Positions 9,142-16,014 of a DNA stretch of 22,664 bases are shown piece by piece. The first letter of the stretch is position 1. Every line of letters starts with the position of its first letter. The notes beneath the pieces were generated by a model. It did not search any database and was not told the DNA's origin. It saw nothing but the letters and a program-made list of their open reading frames with translations. The DNA is from a virus. The stretch spans positions 1 to 22,664 of IMG/VR virus record IMGVR_UViG_3300027749_003351. The stretch is one strand, 5' to 3'. A program made the position numbers and the translations under genes.

Positions 9142-10587
9142 TTATTGAGACATTAAATCTGGAACAAGTCCCGGTATAGTGGGCACAGTTCTAGTTCTGC
9201 CTTGTGCCACTAATTGCTCCAACAACGAAGATGTACGTGTTTGTTGCACCAACTGTTGACGTTGCACATCCAGCGTGACATCAGCACCAAAAGATAAGCC
9301 CCCGCCGCCGGACTTGGTTAAATCGCTTACAATTGAAGAAAGAGGCTTTATTGCCGCCATCGGTGGGATTTTAGGAAGATTTTCGTCTTGTTTGGGGCCA
9401 AATAATGCTGCTTTAGTTTCTTCAAATAAGGATCTGGGAATAGGAAGCACACCGCCTATCATGCCTTGATCGTTTTGATCTTTAGGTTTAAAAGCACCAA
9501 TAGTTTTTTCAAGCACATCTTTTTCCCAACCTGTTTCAAAAGCTGGCAACGATATGTCGGGTTTTCCTTTATCTTTATCTCCTCTTTCTTTTTTTTGCGC
9601 TTCAGTTTGAAACCTAACTAACCCAAAAGTAATTGCTGTTACAAAATCTAAAAATGTATTGCCAACCGATTTTGCTAATAAATTTGATCCTGCAACAAAC
9701 AAATTAAAAATTGTGTTAAATACAATGTCTAAAATTACTTCTAAATTTAAAATAAATTCTCCTACAGCTTTTCCAGCTAAATATAAATCTTGTACGGCAT
9801 AAGCTATTAATTTAGCTAACCCAAGCCACAAAGGCGCAGTTTGTGCAAAAAATTCCTGTCCAATTGCTAAAAATGAATCTTTTATTAAAGATAATGTAGC
9901 TGATATTTCTTTAAATGTTCCCCCGGCTTTTTCTAAATCTGCGGCAGCGGGATTTGCTTGTTGTTTAGACAATTCAAGGTTTTGAGTGGTAACTACTGCT
10001 GACATTTTGCCGCCCTTTTCAAGACCAAACAATTGAGTCATGGCAGCAAGATATTTTCCTGCGTCTTTCGCTCGATCTCCTGCGGATGCCAATGTTTGCA
10101 GCATCTCTGCATTGGTTTTACCAACAAAGTCTTTAGATCCAAGTCCTAGTGCCCTTAATGCATTGCTAGCCCGAGATGATGGATCTTTTAAGTTTTCAAT
10201 CTCCATGCGAGCTTTTGCCATCATGGGCGCAAGGTGCGTCATTTCGAGCCCTTGCTTTTCAAATGCACGTTGCAGTCCTAGTACTTGTGTCATGGTAAAG
10301 CCACTAGCCTCTGCAATGGCTTCCATTTCCTTGGCGTACTGCATTACTTTAAACCCCGAAAAGGCACCAACTACAGTACTAACTGCTGCTGCCAGTCCTA
10401 GCACTGGTATTGTGCCAGACGCTGCCGCAGCAGCAAGCGTGTCAAATGCCGCGCCTAAATTTCCAGTCATTAACCCCTTGGAAATGTCGCTTGTTGCTTT
10501 TGCAAAGCCACCCATTGCGTTTCTGGCTTGATTTAAGCCAGTCAACAATCCGTCAATCTTTGCGCCGATTTCTACAAAAAGTGCCAT
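9142..10587 (-). CDS. Tail tape measure protein, 481 aa
   Basis: It begins MALFVEIGAKIDGLLTGLNQ, the opening of tape measure proteins, with a long helical N-terminal half (AMGGFAKATSDISKGL and following). Hydrophobic segments lie at about 52-80 (TIPVLGLAAAVSTVVGAFSG) and about 260-325 (LNLEVILDIVFNTIFNLFVA), as expected of a protein that later inserts in or near the host membrane. A Lys/Asp-rich linker and a C-terminal helix follow. Tape measure length sets tail length at roughly 0.15 nm per residue in known phages. This protein would imply a short tail of about 70 nm. It lies downstream of the chaperone, separated by one extra gene. Confidence 0.85.
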   Translation of the reverse strand: MALFVEIGAKIDGLLTGLNQARNAMGGFAKATSDISKGLMTGNLGAAFDTLAAAAASGTIPVLGLAAAVSTVVGAFSGFKVMQYAKEMEAIAEASGFTMTQVLGLQRAFEKQGLEMTHLAPMMAKARMEIENLKDPSSRASNALRALGLGSKDFVGKTNAEMLQTLASAGDRAKDAGKYLAAMTQLFGLEKGGKMSAVVTTQNLELSKQQANPAAADLEKAGGTFKEISATLSLIKDSFLAIGQEFFAQTAPLWLGLAKLIAYAVQDLYLAGKAVGEFILNLEVILDIVFNTIFNLFVAGSNLLAKSVGNTFLDFVTAITFGLVRFQTEAQKKERGDKDKGKPDISLPAFETGWEKDVLEKTIGAFKPKDQNDQGMIGGVLPIPRSLFEETKAALFGPKQDENLPKIPPMAAIKPLSSIVSDLTKSGGGGLSFGADVTLDVQRQQLVQQTRTSSLLEQLVAQGRTRTVPTIPGLVPDLMSQ

Positions 10588-10591
10588 AATG

Positions 10592-11323
10592 CTACCCTAG
10601 TTTCATCTTCTTTAGATAATCGGCAAATGCTCGATTCATGGCATTTGCTTGTTGAATAATAGCATAGTTTATATTGAATTGAATTCGATTGTAATCTTCG
10701 TGCTTGGTGTCGTTTATCACCTTAAAAATTGCTTTGGCATCAGTCAACGTCTTAACCATCGAACCGGGGCCAGCTTTGCCACTAACCCATGCCGGAGGAT
10801 TTACGCCTGCCTCTTGTGCTCCCTTCATCCAGCCACTAGGAACCCATCCTTGCCATTTTACAAGCTCGGTGAATACATTCTTGTACGTTGATTCCCAAAT
10901 AGGCACACGAGGCTTTCCAACAATACGCTTATTGAGCCCTCTATTGGTTTTGTGCAGCTTAACAAAATAATCAATCCCAGCATTGAGCTTTCCGGGAGTT
11001 GCGTCTGGTCCAAAAAAGTTAATTAATCCCTGCCGTCCTTTTTTTGTGCTTGTCCAATCCCGATACTTTTTAGGAATTGGACGAAACATCTTTCTCATAT
11101 CCTTCTGAATCTGAATCTGTCCGGCTTTGCGTCCCTGCATAAAGCTAGGTGCCTTATTAGACATGGGAGGTGTAAACGTAAAGACTCGACGCATAACCCC
11201 TCTAAATGCCGTGCGAACCACTTCTATGGGCATTTTCTTTGTGGTTGCCAATTGTTTCTTTAAAGCCGCATCAAATTGCTTTAATGCTTCATCAAAACTC
11301 AATGTCGTCAGAACTTTCGGCAT
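10592..11323 (-). CDS. Uncharacterised basic phage protein between chaperone and tape measure, 243 aa
   Basis: A Lys/Arg-rich protein with a helical start (DEALKQFDAALKKQLATTKK), a middle basic stretch (RPIPKKYRDWTSTKKGRQG) and a late motif WVPSGWMKGAQEAGVNPPAW. The GWMKxAxxxGVxPPxW pattern followed by Asn/His-containing helices recalls a conserved phage family of unknown function found among head/tail genes. I cannot name it securely. Its first 32 nt overlap the 3' end of the frameshifted chaperone reading frame (stop at 11292-11294), so it may be coupled to the long chaperone form. Its place between chaperone and tape measure is unusual. Confidence 0.7.
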   Translation of the reverse strand: MPKVLTTLSFDEALKQFDAALKKQLATTKKMPIEVVRTAFRGVMRRVFTFTPPMSNKAPSFMQGRKAGQIQIQKDMRKMFRPIPKKYRDWTSTKKGRQGLINFFGPDATPGKLNAGIDYFVKLHKTNRGLNKRIVGKPRVPIWESTYKNVFTELVKWQGWVPSGWMKGAQEAGVNPPAWVSGKAGPGSMVKTLTDAKAIFKVINDTKHEDYNRIQFNINYAIIQQANAMNRAFADYLKKMKLG

Positions 11324-11881
11324 GATATTTTTGAGTTAGATTTTGAAGCAGACTTTCAACTTCAGCAATCTTTTCTTTGGGAGCAGGTTTAATTGTCCAC
11401 GCGCCTTCTGCCCAGATTGCGGCGTGATAATATTTTAATGCCCGAGCAAAAGGGAGTTCATCAAATATAAATTGTTCTGAAAAATGGTAATTTTTGGCCA
11501 GAATGAAAACTAAACTTTCTTTCCATCCCGGCCCTACAAGTTTGGGGGCGTTTTGGGATCTGGTTCACTTCTTGGCAAAACTTCAACTCGATTGACGTTA
11601 ATCAAATCCATTTGCCGTTTACACCACCCCGAAATGGCCGGAACATTATATAGCGGAAAATGGTCAATAAAATCTTTGATTTTATCTAAAAGCGTTTCGT
11701 CTTGAATAGATTGTCGAATGCTTTTGGGTGTTTCGCTTTGAATATACACCATTGCAATTGCTTGTTCTACATCCGTCAATTGTTTGTCGGAAAGAAACTC
11801 AATTGCTGTTTGAGTAGTTAATGTCCACGGTCTTAGTTCAAAACCTGCTACCGTTTCGTTAGATAATTGAAATGCACTCAT
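11292..11881 (-). CDS. Tail assembly chaperone, long -1 frameshift form (gpGT-like), 196 aa
   Basis: Reading the 115-aa frame to the slippery CCCAAAC at 11546-11540 and shifting -1 gives an open frame of 82 further codons, ending at TGA 11294-11292. The extension starts LVGPGWKESLVFILAKNYHF and continues DELPFARALKYYHAAIWAEG. This frame has no ATG, and a TGA closes it just upstream of the slip site, so it can only be expressed by frameshifting. This is the gpG/gpGT arrangement of long-tailed phages, in which the minor longer product bridges tape measure and tail tube during assembly. The DNA between 11534 and 11324 is otherwise unexplained, which supports the call. The frameshift rate is unknown. 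Confidence 0.85.
11534..11881 (-). CDS. Tail assembly chaperone, short form (gpG-like), 115 aa
   Basis: Starts at ATG 11881-11879 (MSAFQLSNETVAGFELRPWT). A TTG three codons upstream is possible, but the ATG follows the TAAT context seen at many other starts here. The protein is mostly helical (LTDVEQAIAMVYIQ, IRQSIQDETLLDKIKDFIDH) with a polar, Pro-rich tail ending DPKTPPNL at TAG 11536-11534. It would be the abundant product that coats the tape measure protein before tube polymerisation. It is encoded 1 nt after the stop of the 143-aa gene. Position before the tape measure gene and the frameshift site at its end support the assignment. Confidence 0.8.
   Translation of the reverse strand: MSAFQLSNETVAGFELRPWTLTTQTAIEFLSDKQLTDVEQAIAMVYIQSETPKSIRQSIQDETLLDKIKDFIDHFPLYNVPAISGWCKRQMDLINVNRVEVLPRSEPDPKTPPNL
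11540..11546 (-). other. Programmed -1 ribosomal frameshift heptamer CCCAAAC
   Basis: The minus strand reads C CCA AAC in the chaperone frame, an exact X XXY YYZ heptamer, two codons before the zero-frame TAG. After a -1 slip the ribosome enters an 82-codon open frame. I see no strong downstream hairpin; the following bases are GC-rich for about 12 nt only. The stimulator, if any, is unclear. Confidence 0.8.
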
Positions 11882-11882
11882 A

Positions 11883-12314
11883 TTAGACAAATCTTGCTAA
11901 CTCTTTTTTCAGCCATTCTGGTGAATTGGCGTATACCACAATTTGCTGATTGCCTTTGCGAACACGCAACCCAACTGCAATGTCTTTGGCTTGCCGCTTA
12001 CCATCACGAGCGTTGTCTCTAAATGCTCGCATTACAGCAATAGGATGGAATCCGGCCTCGGTGCACCACTCTACTGAATTCCACTTTTTCTCAAAGTCTT
12101 TCCAGTGCATCTTTTCTCCGGCAACGTCCACGGGTTCAGTGTCGTCAATAAACCAAGTGCAGTATTGCTTGCCGTTTTCTTCTACACGCTCAATGTTGCA
12201 AGCTTCGTGAAACTTGCCACCAATTGTGCGCCATGCCATTACCATGTCGGTATTTGGCGATTTAACTGGGTCTTCGTTGTCTCCAACAAACCTAATAATT
12301 GTTCCTACTTTCAT
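11883..12314 (-). CDS. Uncharacterised tail-region protein, 143 aa
   Basis: I do not recognise the family. It begins MKVGTIIRFVGDNEDPVKSP and contains an acidic/aromatic middle (QYCTWFIDDTEPVDVAGEK), a helix KDFEKKWNSVEWCTEAGF, and a basic C-terminal half (AFRDNARDGKRQAKDIAVGL). No membrane segment or obvious catalytic motif is present. It lies between the tail-tube candidates and the chaperone, so a role in tail assembly or tube completion is plausible but only contextual. Its start (AAATATG) lacks a Shine-Dalgarno sequence. Confidence 0.7.
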   Translation of the reverse strand: MKVGTIIRFVGDNEDPVKSPNTDMVMAWRTIGGKFHEACNIERVEENGKQYCTWFIDDTEPVDVAGEKMHWKDFEKKWNSVEWCTEAGFHPIAVMRAFRDNARDGKRQAKDIAVGLRVRKGNQQIVVYANSPEWLKKELARFV

Positions 12315-12323
12315 ATTTGTTAC

Positions 12324-12638
12324 TTAATCTTCATTTGCGTATTGGAATGCAGTTCCTGACATTGACCATCCAATGAAATCATCGTTTTTACTATTGTTGG
12401 TTGACGATGTCACTTGAAATATCCCGGATACTCCCGTAGGTGCAGTGCTTGCTCCAACTTGATAAGGATTTGATCCCTTTCCAGAAGCTGAAACATCATA
12501 TTGCAAATCATAAATATGCGTGCCTCCTGCTGTTCCAGTGCTAGAAATCAATTGTTTAAACGTGCTTTTATGTTCAATTGAAACAGATTCAACGGTTCCA
12601 CCACCATTGGAAATTAAGCTTACGCCAAATGTTGCCAT
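12324..12638 (-). CDS. Putative tail-tube-type protein, second copy, 104 aa
   Basis: A Ser/Thr/Gly-rich, cysteine-free, beta-type protein with GGGTVESVSIEHKSTFKQL near the N-terminus and KNDDFIGWSMSGTAFQ near the C-terminus. The NDDF motif and overall strand pattern match the upstream 101-aa protein, so the two look like diverged tandem copies. The position between the tail terminator candidate and the chaperone is where the tail tube gene sits. At about 100 aa it is shorter than usual tube proteins (commonly 140-250 aa). Which of the two forms the tube cannot be decided from sequence alone. Confidence 0.6.
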   Translation of the reverse strand: MATFGVSLISNGGGTVESVSIEHKSTFKQLISSTGTAGGTHIYDLQYDVSASGKGSNPYQVGASTAPTGVSGIFQVTSSTNNSKNDDFIGWSMSGTAFQYANED

Positions 12639-12641
12639 AAA

Positions 12642-12947
12642 TTATACGTGTAAAGTGTAAGTAACTTCTGCTGTTGCAAAGTCATCATTTGTTTCTGAAA
12701 CTTTTGATGAAGTAATGGTTGCTCCAATAAATTCTCCTCCGGCGGGCGCAACAGTCATATAACCAAGTTCACCTTTAGTTTTTAAATTTGTGGTTGTATA
12801 AGACCTTGGTTTTTGATGGTATACAACCGTTTTGCCATCTTTGTCGCGAATGTTTGCAGTTTCAATCGTTGTTTCTTCTGACGATTCTTGCAAATATCCA
12901 GCAGGCGCTGTTTTTCCGTAAGTTATAGCTCCAAATGTAACTGGCAT
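12642..12947 (-). CDS. Putative tail-tube-type protein, first copy, 101 aa
   Basis: Begins MPVTFGAITYGKTAPAGYLQ, then a charged strand IRDKDGKTVVYHQKPRSYTT and a C-terminal ETNDDFATAEVTYTLHV. The 'RDKDGKTV' and 'NDDF...V.YTL' elements suggest a compact beta-sandwich like those forming hexameric tail rings. It is probably homologous to the 104-aa gene downstream. The location after the terminator candidate favours a tube or tube-associated role. It could instead be a head-tail adaptor. No Shine-Dalgarno sequence precedes the ATG (TTAATCATATG). Confidence 0.6.
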   Translation of the reverse strand: MPVTFGAITYGKTAPAGYLQESSEETTIETANIRDKDGKTVVYHQKPRSYTTTNLKTKGELGYMTVAPAGGEFIGATITSSKVSETNDDFATAEVTYTLHV

Positions 12948-12951
12948 ATGA

Positions 12952-13329
12952 TTAAATGGGTGAAAATCCTACAATGTACTGCATTGGTGTTTGCCAATGC
13001 CTTTCGGCGTGAGCTTGATCGCTATTAAATGGTTTGATGCCATGCAACTGTACCACATTGCTAGAAATGGTCAATGTCTTCATAAACGTAGAGACATCGT
13101 AACAAAGTTGATAATGCTGGTCAGGCGTTGTGTCGTCTGCCTGAGAGCATACTAAGGTGGTCAAATGCCCTCGTTGCAGTGGAGATGAAATAACTGTGTC
13201 AGAACGAAGCTCCAAAATAATAGCGGGCATTGTAATCCGGCCATCATCCTGCGGTAATCCAACGTAAACGTCAGGAAACCGTGTTCTAAGCTGCGCAGCA
13301 ACTGCTTCTGTGAATATTCCGTCAATCAT
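12952..13329 (-). CDS. Putative tail terminator/completion protein, 125 aa
   Basis: Begins MIDGIFTEAVAAQLRTRFPD, a helix followed by YVGLPQDDGRITMPAIILEL and later strands (VVQLHGIKPFNSD, MQYIVGFSPI). An N-terminal helix followed by an 'MPAIILEL' strand matches the general plan of tail terminator proteins of the gpU/HK97 type, which cap the tail tube. Position between connector genes and tube candidates agrees. The start overlaps the upstream stop as ATGA. Named from context plus fold impression, not a confident family match. Confidence 0.6.
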   Translation of the reverse strand: MIDGIFTEAVAAQLRTRFPDVYVGLPQDDGRITMPAIILELRSDTVISSPLQRGHLTTLVCSQADDTTPDQHYQLCYDVSTFMKTLTISSNVVQLHGIKPFNSDQAHAERHWQTPMQYIVGFSPI

Positions 13330-13634
13330 CTGCTTATATCTTCAAGGCTAATATGCCACGAGATTTGATTGTTATTTGTGACGTTAATAACTCGGCGTTC
13401 TATGCCATTGATTGTGATCTTTTCTCCCTTATTAGGAGGAATGGGCATCGCATCGCAAGCAATTGCTATGGTAGCTGCCAGATGACTTTGAAAGCCACCG
13501 TAGTCGATGACTTCAGATGTATCCAAAAAGTTAACAACTCCATTATGTGTCATTCCGTTATACTGGAATGGCGTACCTACAAAATCTACCGTTTGATTAA
13601 AAGCGGCTAAATTTTGTAAGAAAAATGGACTCAT
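13326..13634 (-). CDS. Putative head-tail connector (stopper-like), 102 aa
   Basis: A small beta-rich protein: VDFVGTPFQYNGMTHNGVVN, then IPPNKGEKITINGIERRVIN and ISWHISLEDISR. The pattern of short strands with a 'G..I.INGIERRVI' hairpin is what stopper/adaptor proteins between portal and tail usually show. It overlaps both neighbours by 4 nt (ATGA), placing it in the connector cluster after the capsid gene. The stopper function is inferred from order and size. Confidence 0.55.
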   Translation of the reverse strand: MSPFFLQNLAAFNQTVDFVGTPFQYNGMTHNGVVNFLDTSEVIDYGGFQSHLAATIAIACDAMPIPPNKGEKITINGIERRVINVTNNNQISWHISLEDISR

Positions 13635-13837
13635 TTGTCTTTGGACTTCTTGGCAACAAAAGGAACGGCTATTTTGCGTCTTTGACTAACTTGCAAAAAC
13701 GGGAAATATTCCACTAGCACTGCGCCTTCGATATTTGAACTGTAAACTTGTGCCGCTGCGGAGCGGTCAGGGCCGATATACTCAACCCTGACCTCTCCAG
13801 AAACGGTATGACTTAATACTAGGTGCAAGCTTTGCAT
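13631..13837 (-). CDS. Small protein after major capsid gene, 68 aa
   Basis: A 68-residue protein with two hydrophobic strands (GEVRVEYIGPDRSAAAQVYS, then GAVLVEYFPFLQVS) and a very basic tail (VAKKSKDK). It begins 6 nt after the capsid stop and ends in an ATGA overlap with the connector candidate, which makes translation likely. It could be a head completion or minor connector protein. I cannot assign a family. Confidence 0.55.
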   Translation of the reverse strand: MQSLHLVLSHTVSGEVRVEYIGPDRSAAAQVYSSNIEGAVLVEYFPFLQVSQRRKIAVPFVAKKSKDK

Positions 13838-13843
13838 CTGTGC

Positions 13844-14749
13844 TTAGTTAGCGGAGGAAACCAAACGCTGACCAGCAGCAGTGTTACCCTTGGCAACACC
13901 AAAGATCCACTTAAGGTACACCGTGCAAGCCAGTGTAGAAGGATCAATGTACTCAACGGCAGCGGCAGACATCCCAGTCACTTCGTCCGTGATGATCTCA
14001 AAGTTACCGGGGAAAGGTACGCCACCTGCGCCAAATGCTTCACGAGGATCGAGCGGAGGACGGGAAGCAAGAATGACGGATTCCTTTGTTCCGGCAAAGC
14101 CGATCATGTTGTTTGCCGTAGGAATTGCAGGGTATTCAAAGATACGCGCAAATCCAGCGGTCTGAATCAACTCGCCTTGCTCAATTGGGTCGGTGCCGGG
14201 AGCCAAGAACGACTTGTAGAAGCGGTTCATGCGGGGATCTTCCAACAACAATCCGTACACATCAGAGGAAACTGCGGCATAACGCTCGCCGTGGATACCG
14301 CGAGAAACCAACGCCTTGCGGAGGTCAACCATCGTTGTATAATCAGGCGTTGCCTGTACAGTTTCGTTTGTGAAGTTTGCGGTTGTCCACAAAGCAGCAA
14401 CTGCGTCCACCATGTAGTTTGCCATTGCACGAGCAATAGGTTCAGCCTGTTCACGGATCAAATTTCGATTCGTGGAATTAAGCTGCGCAGCGGTGAACGT
14501 AGCTCCAACTTTCTTGTCGTAAGAAAGCGTCACAGGAACGTCCGTGGTGGTAACGTCAGGAATAGAATCCGTAGCGTTAACAACGGTAGGAATGCTTTTC
14601 AAACGAGTAATAACCGTTTGATTCTGCAATGCACCCATTGGGTCGAGATCGAGCGTAATGCTACGCAGTTCTGGACGAATGGTGTAAACGAGTGACAACG
14701 CTTCCTGAAGGATAAGCGCACTATTTAATGTTCCTAACTGGTTGGACAT
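13844..14749 (-). CDS. Major capsid protein, 301 aa
   Basis: Shell protein, most likely of HK97 fold. The N-terminus MSNQLGTLNSALILQEALSL leads into a P-domain-like region with strands VPVTLSYDKKVGATFTAAQL and a long helix (NLIREQAEPIARAMANYMVD). This is the order seen in P22-type and related coats. The second half has GIHGERYAAVSSDVYGLLLE, a common A-domain element, followed by the C-terminal strand FEIITDEVTGMSAAAVEYID and TVYLKWIFG. No long N-terminal delta domain is present, in line with a separate scaffold gene directly upstream. The start context (TTTTTAGATAATATATG) has no Shine-Dalgarno sequence, which is striking for what should be the most highly expressed gene. Confidence 0.88.
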   Translation of the reverse strand: MSNQLGTLNSALILQEALSLVYTIRPELRSITLDLDPMGALQNQTVITRLKSIPTVVNATDSIPDVTTTDVPVTLSYDKKVGATFTAAQLNSTNRNLIREQAEPIARAMANYMVDAVAALWTTANFTNETVQATPDYTTMVDLRKALVSRGIHGERYAAVSSDVYGLLLEDPRMNRFYKSFLAPGTDPIEQGELIQTAGFARIFEYPAIPTANNMIGFAGTKESVILASRPPLDPREAFGAGGVPFPGNFEIITDEVTGMSAAAVEYIDPSTLACTVYLKWIFGVAKGNTAAGQRLVSSAN

Positions 14750-14763
14750 ATATTATCTAAAAA

Positions 14764-15165
14764 TTAAGGGTTGTTGATCTGATTAAGAAACTCGGTGCGA
14801 ATACGCCCACGTTCGCGACTGTTAGTTACTCCCTCTAGGCGTTCTGCTAGGGATTTACGTGTCACAGAAGCTTCTTCCGGCACAAGTGCAACGGGTTCAA
14901 CTCCAATACTTGCGACAATTTCTACGGCTTTTGCATTAGCATTAACTTCTGCCGCTTTTGCAGCTTCCATTTCTACGCTCAAAATAGCTTTCTCTGCCGC
15001 TAAAGTTTCATACGCCAACTGAAGCGCGGCGTTGTCTTGTTTTAGCTTTGTGAACGCTTCAAGAACTGCATTGTGTTCAGCTGTTAACTGGTTAAAAGCA
15101 ACAACATCTGATTTTGCTGCATTTAAAGCGGACAAAGCGTCAGCTAATGTTTGCGGAGAATCCAT
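14764..15165 (-). CDS. Coiled-coil protein, candidate scaffold, 133 aa
   Basis: Residues about 5-80 are a nearly continuous Ala/Leu/Glu/Lys heptad-like helix (NAVLEAFTKLKQDNAALQLA and on). A Pro/Val hinge follows (VEPVALVPEEASV), then a basic C-terminal helix (RKSLAERLEGVTNSRERGRI). Scaffold proteins commonly have this plan, with the basic C-terminal helix contacting the coat. It lies between the S49 protease and the capsid gene, the place of the lambda Nu3 scaffold, which in lambda is nested in the protease gene. The alternative is a capsid decoration protein, but those are usually beta-rich. Confidence 0.7.
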   Translation of the reverse strand: MDSPQTLADALSALNAAKSDVVAFNQLTAEHNAVLEAFTKLKQDNAALQLAYETLAAEKAILSVEMEAAKAAEVNANAKAVEIVASIGVEPVALVPEEASVTRKSLAERLEGVTNSRERGRIRTEFLNQINNP

Positions 15166-15183
15166 AAAAACTGTTTAATCTAT

Positions 15184-16014
15184 TTAATCAACTAATGCAA
15201 GCAATTTCGCATACGCTTCATTTTCTGTCAATGTGCAATCATCAATCAGATTATATGCTTTTGCGCGTGATGCTAAATAAAGTTCACCTTGCATGGCTTC
15301 GTCGCCAACTTTGCGATATTTGAGAATGTTGCCCTTAAACATAGCATAGGAATCATCAACAAGTCTTTGGAGACTAGCCCGTTGCTCTGAAGTTAATGAT
15401 GGGCCGGAACCTGCGCCTTTTAACGATCCAGAAACAATGGGGTCCCATTTTAGTCCCCTAGCCGTCCACTCCGCAGAGCAATCAATCCAGCCGATGATAA
15501 CGCCAATACTACCAACCATTGCAGATTGCGACGCATATATTTTTGAACAAGAAGAAGCTAGGAAATAACCGGCACTGGCAATTGTTTGATCAGTCCAAGC
15601 AACTACTGGCATTCTGCGAGCCATTGCAGCAATCTTGTCAGCACATTCTGCCAACCCTTCGCACGCACCGCCCGGTGTATCGAACTCAATCCAAACTCCC
15701 TTGCATCCAGCGGCATCTGCCATTTCAAGGTCTTCTTCAAGCCATTCGTAATCGTACCCGCCACAGATGGCCTCTAGCTTGCTAATGCCTTTTGCCATGA
15801 CTCCGCAAATGCTGATGTGCGCAATGCCGTTGATCGACATTTCCATTGGTTTTCTGACATTAACAAAAGGAGCAACTTCCGGGTTGTCCGGCATCTGGTC
15901 ATATTCTGCTCGTGCTAGCTTATTGCGAAGTAATTGAGCAACTGCAATTTGTCCCCCTTCTTCTAGTGCCCAAGGACGAAGGTTAATCTTTGAAAGAATG
16001 CGAGCCAGTTTCAT
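15184..16014 (-). CDS. S49-family prohead protease (SppA/gpC-like), 276 aa
   Basis: Serine peptidase of the ClpP/crotonase fold that would process head proteins. Sequence landmarks are WIEFDTPGGACEG (about 108-120), TIASAGYFLASS with Ser147 as the predicted nucleophile, VGSIGVIIG (about 167-175), and SGSLKGAGS with Lys199 as the predicted general base. These are the Ser-Lys dyad positions of the SppA family. Length fits a single-domain protease without a fused scaffold. A TAATG junction with the portal gene upstream (position 16014) indicates translational coupling. Gene order portal-protease-scaffold-capsid supports the role. Confidence 0.9.
   Translation of the reverse strand: MKLARILSKINLRPWALEEGGQIAVAQLLRNKLARAEYDQMPDNPEVAPFVNVRKPMEMSINGIAHISICGVMAKGISKLEAICGGYDYEWLEEDLEMADAAGCKGVWIEFDTPGGACEGLAECADKIAAMARRMPVVAWTDQTIASAGYFLASSCSKIYASQSAMVGSIGVIIGWIDCSAEWTARGLKWDPIVSGSLKGAGSGPSLTSEQRASLQRLVDDSYAMFKGNILKYRKVGDEAMQGELYLASRAKAYNLIDDCTLTENEAYAKLLALVD

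Noticed and set aside
13823-14695. Long plus-strand open frame (290 codons) opposite the capsid gene
   Set aside because: It is fully antisense to the well-supported capsid gene. The Cys/Arg/His-rich composition is what reverse-complement codons of that gene produce, and no plus-strand operon context exists.
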